Below are positions 47,639 through 58,297 of a stretch of 64,000 nucleotides of DNA, one piece after another. The stretch's first letter is position 1. The number at the start of each line of letters is the position of its first letter. Made by a program: the position numbers and the translations under genes. Source of the DNA: Acidovorax sp. NB1. GTDB lineage: Bacteria > Pseudomonadota > Gammaproteobacteria > Burkholderiales > Burkholderiaceae_C. Location: assembly GCF_005405905.1 (NCBI RefSeq), contig NZ_BJHU01000030.1:274057-338056 (forward strand). The letters run 5' to 3'. A model generated the notes under the pieces. The model did not search any database. It was not told the DNA's origin and saw nothing but the letters and a program-made list of their open reading frames with translations.

Positions 47639-48472
47639 TCACTTGTGCAACCCGCGTTCGTCGGGCTCATCCGTGGAGGTGCTGATCACGCTGCTGTGTT
47701 GGCCCTTGGCCTTGCGCCAGGCATACACCGCGTAGCCAGACAGGCCATAAAAAACGAACACACCAAACAGCACGATGGGCGGGTGGATATTGATGACGGC
47801 AATGCCCAGCGCAATCAGCACGATGGCGGCAAAGGGCACGCTCTTTTTCATCTGCACGTCCTTGAAGCTGTAGAACGGCACATTGGTGACCATGGTCAGC
47901 CCCGAATACAGCGTGAAGGCGAACATGATCCAGGTGATCTGCGACCAGGTGAGCCAGGAGTCCTCACCTGGGCGCACTCCCAGCTCCGTCATCAGCCAGA
48001 TGAAGCCAGCCACCAGTGCAGCGGCTGCAGGCGAAGGCAGACCCTGGAAGTAACGCTTGTCCACCACGCCCGTATTCACGTTGAAGCGTGCCAGCCTCAG
48101 AGCCGCACATGCACAGTACACAAAAGCGGCAATCCAGCCCCAGCGCCCCAGGCCCTGCAGCGACCACTCGTAGGCAATCAGCGCGGGCGCCGCGCCAAAC
48201 GACACCATGTCGGACAACGAGTCCATCTGCTCACCAAACGCACTTTGGGTGTTGGTCATGCGGGCCACTCGCCCATCGAGGCTGTCGAGCACCATCGCAC
48301 AGAACACACCCACCGCCGCCATGTCGAAACGGCCATTCATGGCCATGACGATGGAATAAAACCCCCCGAACAAAGCCGCCAGCGTGAACAGGTTGGGCAG
48401 GATGTAGATGCCCTTGCGCCGTTTGCGCACCATCACACCAGGGTTGTCGGTGGATTCATTGCCGTCATGCAT
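47639..48472 (-). CDS. pssA: CDP-diacylglycerol-serine O-phosphatidyltransferase
   Basis: Makes phosphatidylserine, the precursor of phosphatidylethanolamine, in the inner membrane. The 277 residues contain the CDP-alcohol phosphatidyltransferase motif around LDSLDGRVARMTNTQSAFGE (~63-82) with SLSDMVSFG (DG..AR...G..D..D pattern). About six to eight hydrophobic helices are visible. GGAGGT precedes the ATG. Its place between ilvC and leuA is a conserved Burkholderiales arrangement. The C-terminal tail is hydrophilic (HSSVISTSTDEPDERG). A terminator separates it from ilvC, so it has its own promoter. Confidence 0.95.
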   Translation of the reverse strand: MHDGNESTDNPGVMVRKRRKGIYILPNLFTLAALFGGFYSIVMAMNGRFDMAAVGVFCAMVLDSLDGRVARMTNTQSAFGEQMDSLSDMVSFGAAPALIAYEWSLQGLGRWGWIAAFVYCACAALRLARFNVNTGVVDKRYFQGLPSPAAAALVAGFIWLMTELGVRPGEDSWLTWSQITWIMFAFTLYSGLTMVTNVPFYSFKDVQMKKSVPFAAIVLIALGIAVINIHPPIVLFGVFVFYGLSGYAVYAWRKAKGQHSSVISTSTDEPDERGLHK

Positions 48473-48620
48473 CAAAAAAGACCTCCAGCGCCCGCCTATC
48501 AAGTGCAAGTCGCTACTGAATTTATAGTATTTTCCGCCAGCCTGCGGCGCACAAAGGCCCCCACACGCACACAAGGCGAAGGCCGCAGTGTAGCGCCTGC
48601 ACACCGGCGCACCCGGCAAC

Positions 48621-48644
48621 AAAAAAGGCCACCGAAGTGGCCTT
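48621..48644 (-). terminator. ilvBHC terminator
   Basis: AAGGCCAC-TTCG-GTGGCC on the minus strand, with a stable TTCG tetraloop and followed by TTTTTTG, 23 bp after the ilvC stop. Confidence 0.92.
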
Positions 48645-48666
48645 GGGGATGCTTCGCTCGGAAGTA

Positions 48667-50237
<1,571 letters not shown>

Positions 50238-50323
50238 GATGAAGAGATTCCTCTTTTCGCTGCCCTCCCCTGCGCACGGTAATGCGCAGGCTTGGCAGGC
50301 AATAGATTCGTCAAAAAGTGAAA

Positions 50324-50378
50324 GCTACCAAATTGATAGCTACCAGCGCTTGATAGACAGGCGCAGAAGGCCGATTTA
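50324..50378. repeat. Dispersed repeat, copy E (ilvB-ilvH gap)
   Basis: Plus strand GCTACCAAATTGATAGCTAC, then CAGCGCTTGATAGACAGGCG and AGAAGGCCGATTTA. It occupies the centre of the 146-bp gap between ilvB and ilvH. Confidence 0.78.
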
Positions 50379-50383
50379 GCTTG

Positions 50384-52177
50384 TCAAAGGTCTTCCGACC
50401 CCAGCAACATTTCGGTGATGCCCTTGCCGGCCTGCACCATCGGGAACACGTTCTCGGTGGGGTCGGTGCGGAAGTCCATGAACACCGTGCGGTCCTTGAG
50501 CTTGCGGGCCTCGCGCAGCGCGGGCTCCACATCCTGAGGACGCTCGATCAGCATGCCCACATGGCCATAGGCCTCGGCCAGCTTCACGAAGTTGGGCAAA
50601 GCGTCCATGTAGCTGTGGCTGTATCGGCCGGAGTACTCGATCTCCTGCCACTGGCGCACCATGCCCAGGTAGCGGTTGTTCAGCGAGCAGATCTTGATCG
50701 GCGTGTTGTACTGCAGACAGGTGGACAGTTCTTGGATATTCATCTGCACCGAGCCTTCGCCGGTGATGCAGAACACCTCAGACTGCGGCTTGGCCAGCTT
50801 GATGCCCATGGCGTAGGGGATGCCCACGCCCATGGTGCCCAGGCCACCGGAGTTGATCCAGCGGCGCGGCTCGTCAAAACGATAGTACTGCGCGGCCCAC
50901 ATCTGGTGCTGGCCCACGTCGGACGTGATGTAGGTGTCAGCGTCCTTGGTCATGTTCCACAGCGTTTCGACCACGTACTGGGGCTTGATGACGTCGGGGC
51001 TGCCCATGCTGTACTTCAGGCACTCACGTTTGCGCCAGCCCTCGATGGTGTCCCACCAAGCGGCCAGAGCGCCCGAATCGGGCTTTGTGCTGCTCTCGCG
51101 GATCATAGAGATCAGCTCGGTGAGCACGTCCTTCACGTCGCCGACGATCGGAATGTCCACCTTCACGCGCTTGGAGATGCTCGACGGGTCGATATCGACG
51201 TGGATGATCTTGCGGTCGTTCTGTGCAAAGTGCTTGGGGTTGCCGATCACGCGGTCGTCAAACCGGGCACCCACGGCCAGCAGCACGTCGCAGTTCTGCA
51301 TGGCATTGTTGGCTTCGATGGTGCCGTGCATGCCCAGCATGCCCAGGAACTTTCGGTCCGACGCGGGGTAGGCACCCAGGCCCATCAGCGTGTTGGTGAC
51401 CGGATAGCCCAGCATGTCCACCAGCGTACGCAGCTCGTTGGTAGCGTTGCCCAGCAATACGCCGCCACCGGTGTAGATGTAGGGGCGCTTGGCCGCCAGC
51501 AGCAACTGCAGTGCTTTGCGAATCTGGCCGCCATGGCCCTTGCGCACCGGGTTGTACGAGCGCATTTCCACGCTCGTGGGGTAGCCGGTGTAAGGCACCT
51601 TCTTGAAAGACACGTCCTTGGGCACGTCCACCACCACGGGACCGGGGCGGCCGGTGCGGGCAATGTGGAAGGCCTTTTTCATCGTCGCGGCCAGATCACG
51701 CGGATCCTTGACGAGGAAGTTGTGCTTGACGATGGGGCGGGTGATACCGACCGTATCGCACTCCTGGAAGGCATCCAGCCCGATCGCAGGCGTAGGCACC
51801 TGGCCGGAAATGATCACCATCGGAATGCTGTCCATGTACGCCGTGGCAATGCCCGTAACCGCGTTGGTGAGGCCTGGGCCAGACGTGACAAGCGCAACAC
51901 CCACTTCACCCGTGGCGCGTGCGTAGCCGTCGGCAGCGTGCACGGCGGCCTGTTCGTGGCGAACCAGCACGTGCTGAATGGTGTCTTGCTTGTAGAGCGC
52001 GTCGTAGATGTAGAGAACGGCGCCACCGGGGTAGCCCCAGATGTACTGGACGTTCTCGGCCTGGAGCGACTTGATGAGGATCTCAGACCCCATGAGGTCT
52101 TGCGAGCCGGAAGCGTGGGATGTGTTGCCCTGCGTTGCAGCGGCTGCGGAGCTGAGCTCAGCCTTGGAGATTTCCAT
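50384..52177 (-). CDS. ilvB: Acetolactate synthase large (catalytic) subunit
   Basis: ThDP-, FAD- and Mg-dependent synthesis of acetolactate from pyruvate. The 597 residues carry the ThDP-activating Glu in VRHEQAAVHAADGYARATG (~73-91). Further segments are SGPGLTNAVTGIATAYMDSI (~100-119), GRPGPVVVDVPKDV (~175), GARFDDRVIGN and the ThDP-binding GDGxx-N-like segment (GEGSVQMNIQELSTCLQYN, ~455). An ~25-residue N-terminal tail precedes the domain. The start at 52177 has AAGG upstream; the frame extends 117 codons further but encodes no conserved sequence. The 232-bp upstream gap contains the divergent promoter shared with the sigma factor gene. Confidence 0.96.
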   Translation of the reverse strand: MEISKAELSSAAAATQGNTSHASGSQDLMGSEILIKSLQAENVQYIWGYPGGAVLYIYDALYKQDTIQHVLVRHEQAAVHAADGYARATGEVGVALVTSGPGLTNAVTGIATAYMDSIPMVIISGQVPTPAIGLDAFQECDTVGITRPIVKHNFLVKDPRDLAATMKKAFHIARTGRPGPVVVDVPKDVSFKKVPYTGYPTSVEMRSYNPVRKGHGGQIRKALQLLLAAKRPYIYTGGGVLLGNATNELRTLVDMLGYPVTNTLMGLGAYPASDRKFLGMLGMHGTIEANNAMQNCDVLLAVGARFDDRVIGNPKHFAQNDRKIIHVDIDPSSISKRVKVDIPIVGDVKDVLTELISMIRESSTKPDSGALAAWWDTIEGWRKRECLKYSMGSPDVIKPQYVVETLWNMTKDADTYITSDVGQHQMWAAQYYRFDEPRRWINSGGLGTMGVGIPYAMGIKLAKPQSEVFCITGEGSVQMNIQELSTCLQYNTPIKICSLNNRYLGMVRQWQEIEYSGRYSHSYMDALPNFVKLAEAYGHVGMLIERPQDVEPALREARKLKDRTVFMDFRTDPTENVFPMVQAGKGITEMLLGSEDL

Positions 52178-52409
52178 GATCGATGAACCTTTGTGAATTT
52201 CTCTGACGAAAAACCTTGGGTGCTCCTCGCACGCGCTCTTGTGAAGCCAGCTTGGAACTTGAGGCCAAGGACATGAGCGAGATGATTGCCCGCCGGACCG
52301 TGACCCGTTTGCCTTTTGAATTGCAGCCGTCATTATCGCACTGCAACACACTCGAAACCCACCCCAGCCCAAAAAAACCCCTGCAGATGCGATAATCACA
52401 GGCTTTACG

Positions 52410-53039
52410 GTGCCAGACAGCCACAATTTGCGGCGTTTTCTGCACCCCCACCCCGGACCGCCCCGTCTCTTGGCAACCGAACAAGAACTCTCCGACTTCC
52501 TCAAAAGTGTAGAAAAGCGCGCCTTCAAGCGCTCGCTCTACCATGTTCGCAATGAGGAAGCGGCGCTGGACATCGTGCAGGACAGCATGCTCAAGCTGGC
52601 CGAGCACTACGGGGACAAGCCTGCGGCAGAGCTGCCCATGCTGTACCAGCGCATACTGTCCAACTGCACGCTGGACTGGTTTCGGCGCCAAAAGACACGC
52701 AATGCACTGTTTTCGAGCATGAGCGACTTCGAAGGGCCGGGCGACGATGGCATGGATTTTGATTTGCTGGAAGCCTATTCTGGCCCCGATGATGGCGACA
52801 GGGCCGAAAGTGCTGAAGACCTCACCCGCAGGGCCCAGATATTTCATGGGATCGAAGCCGAAATCGCCGAATTGCCGCCACGTCAACGGGAAGCATTCCT
52901 CATGCGTTATTGGGAAGAAATGGATGTAGCAGAAACGGCAGCCGCCATGGGCTGCTCGGAGGGCAGTGTCAAAACACATTGCTTTCGCGCCATCCAAACC
53001 CTCAGCAAGGCACTGAAGGCCAAAGGAATCGAGCCATGA
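52410..53039 (+). CDS. ECF-type RNA polymerase sigma factor
   Basis: A 209-residue alternative sigma factor. Region 2 spans ~30-100 (VEKRAFKRSLYHVRNEEAAL, DIVQDSMLKLAEHYG, promoter-melting residues in TLDWFRRQKTRN). Region 4 at ~150-200 holds ELPPRQREAFLMRYWEEMDV and the helix-turn-helix AETAAAMGCSEGSVKTHCFR. A GTG codon at 52410 gives the longest form; a TTG at 52470 (beginning MATEQELSDF) looks closer to the family N-terminus. It overlaps the DUF3619 gene by ATGA and heads a five- or six-gene cluster. Divergent from ilvB. Confidence 0.88.
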   Translation: MPDSHNLRRFLHPHPGPPRLLATEQELSDFLKSVEKRAFKRSLYHVRNEEAALDIVQDSMLKLAEHYGDKPAAELPMLYQRILSNCTLDWFRRQKTRNALFSSMSDFEGPGDDGMDFDLLEAYSGPDDGDRAESAEDLTRRAQIFHGIEAEIAELPPRQREAFLMRYWEEMDVAETAAAMGCSEGSVKTHCFRAIQTLSKALKAKGIEP

Positions 53040-53491
53040 AAAACACCACACAGCAACCAACGATCTCCGCCGAAGCAGCAGCCGAGCGTTTTGCGCTGCG
53101 CGTGACGGCCCGCTTGTCCAGCGGCACGGCCGAATTGCCCTACGACATCACTGAGCGCTTGCGCGCCTCGCGCATGCAGGCTCTGGCCAAACGCAAGGTC
53201 ACCGCCCCCGTCCGGCGCACGGCGCCAGCTGCGGTGGTGCTGGGTGCTGGCAACACAGCCACCCTGGGCCGTGGTGGCGAGGGCGGCGGATGGTGGAATG
53301 CCCTGGTGTCAGCAGTTCCCCTGCTGGCCCTGGTGGTGGGTCTCGTGGTCATCAACACCGCCCAGGACGAGCGCAGCGCCAATGATGTGGCAGAGGTGGA
53401 TGCCGCCCTGCTGACCGACGACCTGCCACCGGCAGCCTATGCCGATCCAGGCTTCGTACAATTCCTCAAGACCTCTGCGCAGTCCAACTGA
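53036..53491 (+). CDS. DUF3619 family single-pass membrane protein
   Basis: A 151-residue protein coupled to the sigma gene by an ATGA overlap. A cytoplasmic ~90-residue N-terminal part (AERFALRVTARLSSG, YDITERLRASRMQAL) is followed by one membrane helix (ALVSAVPLLALVVGLVVIN) and an acidic periplasmic tail (VAEVDAALLTDDLPPAAYAD). This topology is like an anti-sigma factor, with its cytoplasmic half able to bind the sigma factor. That role is inference: I know no experimental description. Confidence 0.82.
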   Translation: MKNTTQQPTISAEAAAERFALRVTARLSSGTAELPYDITERLRASRMQALAKRKVTAPVRRTAPAAVVLGAGNTATLGRGGEGGGWWNALVSAVPLLALVVGLVVINTAQDERSANDVAEVDAALLTDDLPPAAYADPGFVQFLKTSAQSN

Positions 53492-53511
53492 ACTGCCCAA
53501 AACCGGACTGC

Positions 53512-54414
53512 ATGCCCCCACACCCCCCCGACGCTCCCACCCCTTTGCCAGCCTATGTGCTGGCTTTGGCGCTTCTGGGCGCGTTCACAGCCGCAGGAGG
53601 CCAAGTGTGGATGCAGATGCGCATGGCCCCCGGCACTTTATTGCCTGCCGGCGCAGAAGCTGCCGTCGCCAGCCCCAACAACGCGCGCACGCCAGTAGCT
53701 TCTGGCACTGCGCTGCAGCCCCAGATCGAATCGGGCCCGGGCTGGGAAACCCTGAACACATCCCAGAAGCTGGCCCTGTATCCGCTGGCCGAGCGCTGGG
53801 CACTGATCAGTGAGGCACAAAAACGCCGGTGGCTGACCCTGGCGTCCAACTATTCCAGCCTGTCGGAAGAGGAGCAAAAAAAGTTCCACGACCGCATCAC
53901 TGACTGGGCCAGCCTGAGTGCCCAGCAGCGCAACCAGGCGCGGCTCAACTACGCCGTCACCAACCGGCTGGCGCGGGATGACAAGCGCGCGCAGTGGGAG
54001 GCCTACCAGGCCCTGTCGGAGGAAGAGCGCAGTGCACTGGCCGCTCGGGCCGTTCCCAAACCCGCTGGCGCGGCCACGGCGCTACGCCCCGTGTCACCCA
54101 AGAAGCTGGCCCAGGTGCCTGCAGCCACCGAGGCCAACCCCAGCCGCCCGAATGCGCCCAAGATTCCGCCCGTCGCCGAACACACGCCCCGGGTGGCCGC
54201 CCCCGTGACGCCCATGCCCTCACCGGCAGTGGCCCCGTCGCCATCGCCCGCCAGCGCTGCCTCCATGTCCACCGGGGTAGAAACCGCGCCCGTGGCCGTG
54301 CCGGTAGCGGTGCCCGCCGCGCTGCCCCCGCTGGGCACAGGCACGACCGAACCGCCAGCCACCGCCGCCCCCCAACCCGTCACCCCCGACACCTCAGGCC
54401 TGTATCCTCAGTAG
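53512..54414 (+). CDS. DUF3106 domain protein
   Basis: A 300-residue protein with an N-terminal membrane anchor or signal (AYVLALALLGAFTAAGG). A ~110-residue helical DUF3106 region (~80-180) has the repeated W-containing pattern PLAERWALISEAQKRRWLTL, YSSLSEEEQKKFHDRITDWA and AYQALSEEERSALA. A Pro/Ala-rich disordered tail to the C-terminus follows. It is probably periplasmic. The Leu-Ser-Glu-Glu repeats resemble periplasmic stress sensors such as CpxP/ZraP only superficially. Position after sigma and DUF3619 suggests a signal-input partner. Confidence 0.8.
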   Translation: MPPHPPDAPTPLPAYVLALALLGAFTAAGGQVWMQMRMAPGTLLPAGAEAAVASPNNARTPVASGTALQPQIESGPGWETLNTSQKLALYPLAERWALISEAQKRRWLTLASNYSSLSEEEQKKFHDRITDWASLSAQQRNQARLNYAVTNRLARDDKRAQWEAYQALSEEERSALAARAVPKPAGAATALRPVSPKKLAQVPAATEANPSRPNAPKIPPVAEHTPRVAAPVTPMPSPAVAPSPSPASAASMSTGVETAPVAVPVAVPAALPPLGTGTTEPPATAAPQPVTPDTSGLYPQ

Positions 54415-54454
54415 GTTTGCAACCTGCCCGGCCCCGACGGGCCTGACACCTGGA

Positions 54455-55003
54455 ATGTCCGCATCGCCCTCCCCCCACTCTTCGCAGGCTGACGCCCGCA
54501 CCACCCCTGCCCCCCTGGCCGAAGCCCCGGCACCCAACCTGTGGCGACGCATGGCCTGCTGGCTCTATGAGGGCATGCTGATGTTCGGCGTGGTGTTCAT
54601 CGCGGGCTACCTGTTTGGCACGCTCAGCCAGACCCGCAATGCCATGGACAACCGCCATGCGCTGCAGGCATTCCTGTTTGTAGTTTTTGGCATCTACTTC
54701 ACCTGGTTCTGGGCCAAGGGCCAGACCCTGGCCCAGAAGACCTGGCACATCCGCGTGGTGGGCCAGGACGGCCAGCCCATCACCCAGCCGCGCGCGCTGC
54801 TGCGCTATGTGCTGAGCTGGCTATGGTTCCTGCCTCCGCTGGCCGCCTACATGTTTGGCGTGCCCGCACTGGAAGTGCTGGTGCTGCTGGGCGGCTGGGT
54901 CGCCATCTGGGCCATCTTGAGCCGCTTCCACCCCACACGGCAGTTCTGGCATGACGCCTTGGCAGGCACCCGGCTGGTGCACTACGAACTCCCCAAAAAA
55001 TAA
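54455..55003 (+). CDS. RDD family membrane protein
   Basis: A 182-residue inner-membrane protein. The RDD signature appears as NLWRRMACWLYEGMLMFGVV (~29-48), then LFVVFGIYFTWFWAKGQTLA and QKTWHIRVVGQDG (~95). Three to four membrane helices are visible, and AGTRLVHYELPKK closes the protein. RDD proteins are presumed transport-related, but function is unknown. Last part of the sigma cluster; dgkA follows after 4 bp. Confidence 0.87.
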   Translation: MSASPSPHSSQADARTTPAPLAEAPAPNLWRRMACWLYEGMLMFGVVFIAGYLFGTLSQTRNAMDNRHALQAFLFVVFGIYFTWFWAKGQTLAQKTWHIRVVGQDGQPITQPRALLRYVLSWLWFLPPLAAYMFGVPALEVLVLLGGWVAIWAILSRFHPTRQFWHDALAGTRLVHYELPKK

Positions 55004-55007
55004 GCCC

Positions 55008-55418
55008 ATGTCTGCATCCCCCTCCCCTTCGGCAGCCCCTGCCAACCCCCAAAAGGCTCGCACAGGCCTGAACCGCATCTGGCACGCGGCAGGTTATTCC
55101 ATCGAAGGCCTGCGGGCGGGCTGGAACGAAAAAGCCTTCCGCCAGGAAGCCATCGCCGCCATGGTGCTGCTGCCGCTGTCGCTCTGGCTGGGGCGCAGCT
55201 GGGTCGAGGTGGCGCTGCTCGCCGGCTCGGTCGTGATCGTGATGATTGTGGAGCTGCTCAACACGGGCATCGAGACCGCCATCGACCGCATCGGCCCCGA
55301 ATGGCATGACCTGTCCAAGCGCGCCAAGGACATGGGCAGCGCGGCCGTGCTGCTGGCGCTGCTGCTGTGCATCGGCATCTGGGCAGCGGCTGTTTTTCAG
55401 AGGTTTTCCCATGGCTGA
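55008..55418 (+). CDS. dgkA: Diacylglycerol kinase (prokaryotic, integral membrane)
   Basis: Recycles diacylglycerol to phosphatidic acid in the inner membrane. The 136 residues match DgkA: a surface helix (GLNRIWHAAGYSIEGLRAGW) and EKAFRQEAIAAMVLLPLSLW. The catalytic and ATP-binding loop VELLNTGIETAIDRIGPEWH (~81-100, with conserved Glu and Asn) is followed by KRAKDMGSAAVLLALLL. Three membrane helices. Its stop overlaps the LOG gene start by 8 bp, and the RDD gene ends 4 bp before, so the cluster is tightly packed. Confidence 0.95.
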   Translation: MSASPSPSAAPANPQKARTGLNRIWHAAGYSIEGLRAGWNEKAFRQEAIAAMVLLPLSLWLGRSWVEVALLAGSVVIVMIVELLNTGIETAIDRIGPEWHDLSKRAKDMGSAAVLLALLLCIGIWAAAVFQRFSHG

Positions 55419-56004
55419 ACCCGCTTTTTCCGTCTGCGTGTACTGCGGCTCGCGCCCCGGCGAGAACCCCGCCTTTGCCGAAGCCGCAACGGCCGTGGGC
55501 ACCTGGATCGGCCGCCATGGTGGCCAGCTCGTCTATGGCGGGGGCCGCAGCGGGCTCATGGGCACCGTGGCCGAAGCCACGCGCCAGGCCGGTGGCCGTG
55601 TGGTGGGCGTGATCCCCCAGGCCCTGGTGGACAAGGAGCTGGCCAACCGGGCATGCGACGAGCTGCACATCGTGCAGACCATGCACGAGCGCAAGGCCAT
55701 GATGGCCGAGCGCAGCGATGCCTTCATTGCCCTGCCCGGCGGGATCGGCACTTTTGAAGAACTGTTTGAAGTGTGGACCTGGCGCCAGCTGGGCTACCAC
55801 GACAAGCCCCTGGGCCTGCTCAATGTGGCGGGCTACTACGACGGACTGATGGGCTTCCTGAACCAAAGCGTGGCCAGCGGCTTCATGGGCGAATGGCAGA
55901 TGGGCCTGCTGCACGCCTCTGCCGACGCCGAGGGCCTGCTGCGCACCCTGGTGCAGTCGGCAGGACCCGACCACGCCCCTGTACCACTGCGTGACGTGAT
56001 CTGA
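55411..56004 (+). CDS. LOG family phosphoribohydrolase (TIGR00730 type)
   Basis: A 197-residue Rossmann-like enzyme related to plant LOG, hydrolysing nucleoside 5'-monophosphates to base and ribose phosphate. Signature segments are FSVCVYCGSRPGENP (~6-20), LVYGGGRSGLMGTVAEA (~40-56), MHERKAMMAERSDAFIALPG (~91-110) and the catalytic PGGIGTFEELFEVWTWRQLG (~109-128). Sequence alone does not tell cytokinin from housekeeping nucleotide functions. Start overlaps dgkA by 8 bp. Confidence 0.9.
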   Translation: MAEPAFSVCVYCGSRPGENPAFAEAATAVGTWIGRHGGQLVYGGGRSGLMGTVAEATRQAGGRVVGVIPQALVDKELANRACDELHIVQTMHERKAMMAERSDAFIALPGGIGTFEELFEVWTWRQLGYHDKPLGLLNVAGYYDGLMGFLNQSVASGFMGEWQMGLLHASADAEGLLRTLVQSAGPDHAPVPLRDVI

Positions 56005-56030
56005 CACTGCAGGCAAGGCGGTCACCCATC

Positions 56031-56067
56031 AAAAAAGAAAAGGGCGGATGAGGAATCCGCCCTTTTT
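56031..56067. terminator. Bidirectional terminator between the LOG gene and glnB
   Basis: AAGGGCGGAT and ATCCGCCCTT form a perfect 10-bp stem with a 5-base loop, an A-run on the left and a T-run on the right. Confidence 0.92.
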
Positions 56068-56133
56068 GCATTCTCGATGGCTTGTGGCCCTGGCCCCTTC
56101 AGGCCAGACCCAGCACCCGCCATTCTCGGTCCC

Positions 56134-56532
<399 letters not shown>

Positions 56533-56546
56533 TCAGAAAACCGCCG

Positions 56547-58205
56547 TCAGGCGCGGAATTTATTGGTGATAGGGTAACGCCAGTCCTTGCCGAAGCTGCG
56601 GCGTGTCACTCTAATCCCTACGGGCGCCTGGCGGCGCTTGTACTCATTGAGCTTGATGAGCCGCGTAACCCGCTCCACATCGGCGCGCGCAAAGCCGCTG
56701 GCGATGATGGATTCGATGGGCTCGTCGTTTTCCATGTAGCGCGCCACGATGGCGTCGAGCACTTCATACGGCGGCAAGCTGTCCTGGTCCTTCTGGTCAG
56801 GCCGCAACTCGGCACTGGGCGGGCGGGTGATGATGCGCTCGGGGATCGGGTTGGCGCCCGTGCCGTACGGGTCGTTCGCGTTGCGCCAGCGCGCCAAGTC
56901 GAACACCCGCGTCTTGGCAACGTCCTTAATGACGGCAAAACCACCCGCCATGTCGCCATACAGCGTGCAGTAACCCGTGGACATCTCGCTCTTGTTGCCC
57001 GTGGTGAGCACGATGGCGCCGAACTTGTTGGACAAGGCCATGAGCAGCGTGCCACGGATGCGCGCCTGCAGGTTCTCCTCGGTTGTGTCCTCGGCCAGCC
57101 CCGCAAAGTCGCTGGCCAGCGCGGCCTTGAAGGCCTCGAATTGGGGCTTGATGGAAATCTCGTCGTAACGCACGCCCAGGCGCTCGGCCATGTCGCGCGC
57201 ATCGATCCAGCTGATGTCGGCCGTGTAGGGCGACGGCATCATCACCGTGCGCACCTTGTCGGCGCCCAGCGCATCCACGGCAATCGCCAGCACCAGGGCT
57301 GAATCGATGCCGCCGGACAGGCCCAGCAACGCGCCGGGGAAGCCGTTCTTGCCCACGTAGTCGCGCACGCCCAGCACCAGTGCGTCCCACAGGTCGGCCT
57401 CCAGGCTTTTCTCGGGGGCCATGTCTGCTTCTATTTTGATAGCTGCTTGTGCTTGATGGACGCGCGCAAACACCAGTTTTTCTTCAAAACCTGGGCCACG
57501 CCCGGCCACCGATCCGTCGGCGTTCAGCGCGAACGAGCGGCCCTCGAACACCACCTCGTCCTGCCCGCCCACCAGATGGGCATAGACCAGCGGCAGGCCG
57601 GTCTCGGCCACACGCTCGCGCATAGTGGCCTCGCGCTCGGCGCTTTTGCCCAGATGGAAAGGGGATGCGTTGATGACCGCCAGCAGCTGTGCGCCCGCCG
57701 CTGCCGTGCTGCGCGCGGGTTCGGCAAACCAGGCGTCTTCGCAGACCAGCACGCCCACGCGCACGCCCTCCACCTCGAAAACGCAGGGTTCTGCACCCGC
57801 CACGAAATAGCGGCGCTCGTCGAACACCTGGTAGTTGGGCAGCTCGCGCTTGGCGTAAGTCTGTTCGATGCGGCCATCGCGCAGCACGCTGGCCGCGTTG
57901 TGGCATGCGCTGAAGGCCGGGGCATCGGGTGCAAGGGCCTGCGGGTGGCCCAGCACGATGGCCAGGCCCTTCAACCCTGCGGTCTCGCGGGCCACGGTTT
58001 TCACGGCATCATCACAGGCCGCGATGAAGGCGGGGCGCAGGAACAGGTCTTCGGCCGCATAGCCGCAGATCGCCAGCTCGGGCGTGAGCAACAGCCGCGC
58101 GCCCTGGGCATAGGCTTCGCGCGCAGCGGCAATGATCTTCTGCGCATTCCCGGGCATATCGCCCACGACAAAGTTGAGCTGCGCAGTGCAAATGGAGAGC
58201 GTCAT
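56547..58205 (-). CDS. nadE: Glutamine-dependent NAD+ synthase
   Basis: Final step of NAD synthesis. The 552-residue enzyme has an N-terminal nitrilase-type glutaminase domain (catalytic Glu in LLLTPELAICGYAAEDLF ~40, Lys in YAKRELPNYQVFDE ~115, Cys in VGVLVCEDAWF ~152). The C-terminal synthetase domain has LGLSGGIDSALVLAIA (~283), the PP-loop, and GNKSEMSTGYCTLYGDMAGG (~385). Residues ~245-259, between the two domains, are encoded by a dispersed repeat copy (VHQAQAAIKIEA). The start at 58205 gives the family N-terminus. Confidence 0.95.
   Translation of the reverse strand: MTLSICTAQLNFVVGDMPGNAQKIIAAAREAYAQGARLLLTPELAICGYAAEDLFLRPAFIAACDDAVKTVARETAGLKGLAIVLGHPQALAPDAPAFSACHNAASVLRDGRIEQTYAKRELPNYQVFDERRYFVAGAEPCVFEVEGVRVGVLVCEDAWFAEPARSTAAAGAQLLAVINASPFHLGKSAEREATMRERVAETGLPLVYAHLVGGQDEVVFEGRSFALNADGSVAGRGPGFEEKLVFARVHQAQAAIKIEADMAPEKSLEADLWDALVLGVRDYVGKNGFPGALLGLSGGIDSALVLAIAVDALGADKVRTVMMPSPYTADISWIDARDMAERLGVRYDEISIKPQFEAFKAALASDFAGLAEDTTEENLQARIRGTLLMALSNKFGAIVLTTGNKSEMSTGYCTLYGDMAGGFAVIKDVAKTRVFDLARWRNANDPYGTGANPIPERIITRPPSAELRPDQKDQDSLPPYEVLDAIVARYMENDEPIESIIASGFARADVERVTRLIKLNEYKRRQAPVGIRVTRRSFGKDWRYPITNKFRA
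57427..57470. repeat. Dispersed repeat, copy F (in frame inside nadE)
   Basis: Plus strand GCTTCTATTTTGATAGCTGC, then TTGTGCTTGATGGACGCGCG. A shorter copy lacking the GGCCATTTTT end; it keeps the nadE frame and falls in the linker between glutaminase and synthetase domains. Confidence 0.72.
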
Positions 58206-58297
58206 GGAACTGGAGTTGGCCCTTTTATCGGCCCTTTTTGCCGGGTTGGATACCGCCCATGCGGCCCCGGGCTGCGGCGGGCAACGCGGGAGCATGC

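Noticed and set aside
52178..52409. Leader peptide for ilvBHC
   Set aside because: I looked for an Ile/Leu/Val-rich short frame like that of leuA. None is present, and no terminator-type hairpin follows a short frame.
52178..52528. N-terminal extension of IlvB by 117 residues
   Set aside because: The extra sequence is unlike IlvB, overlaps the start of the divergent sigma gene and lacks its own ribosome-binding site.
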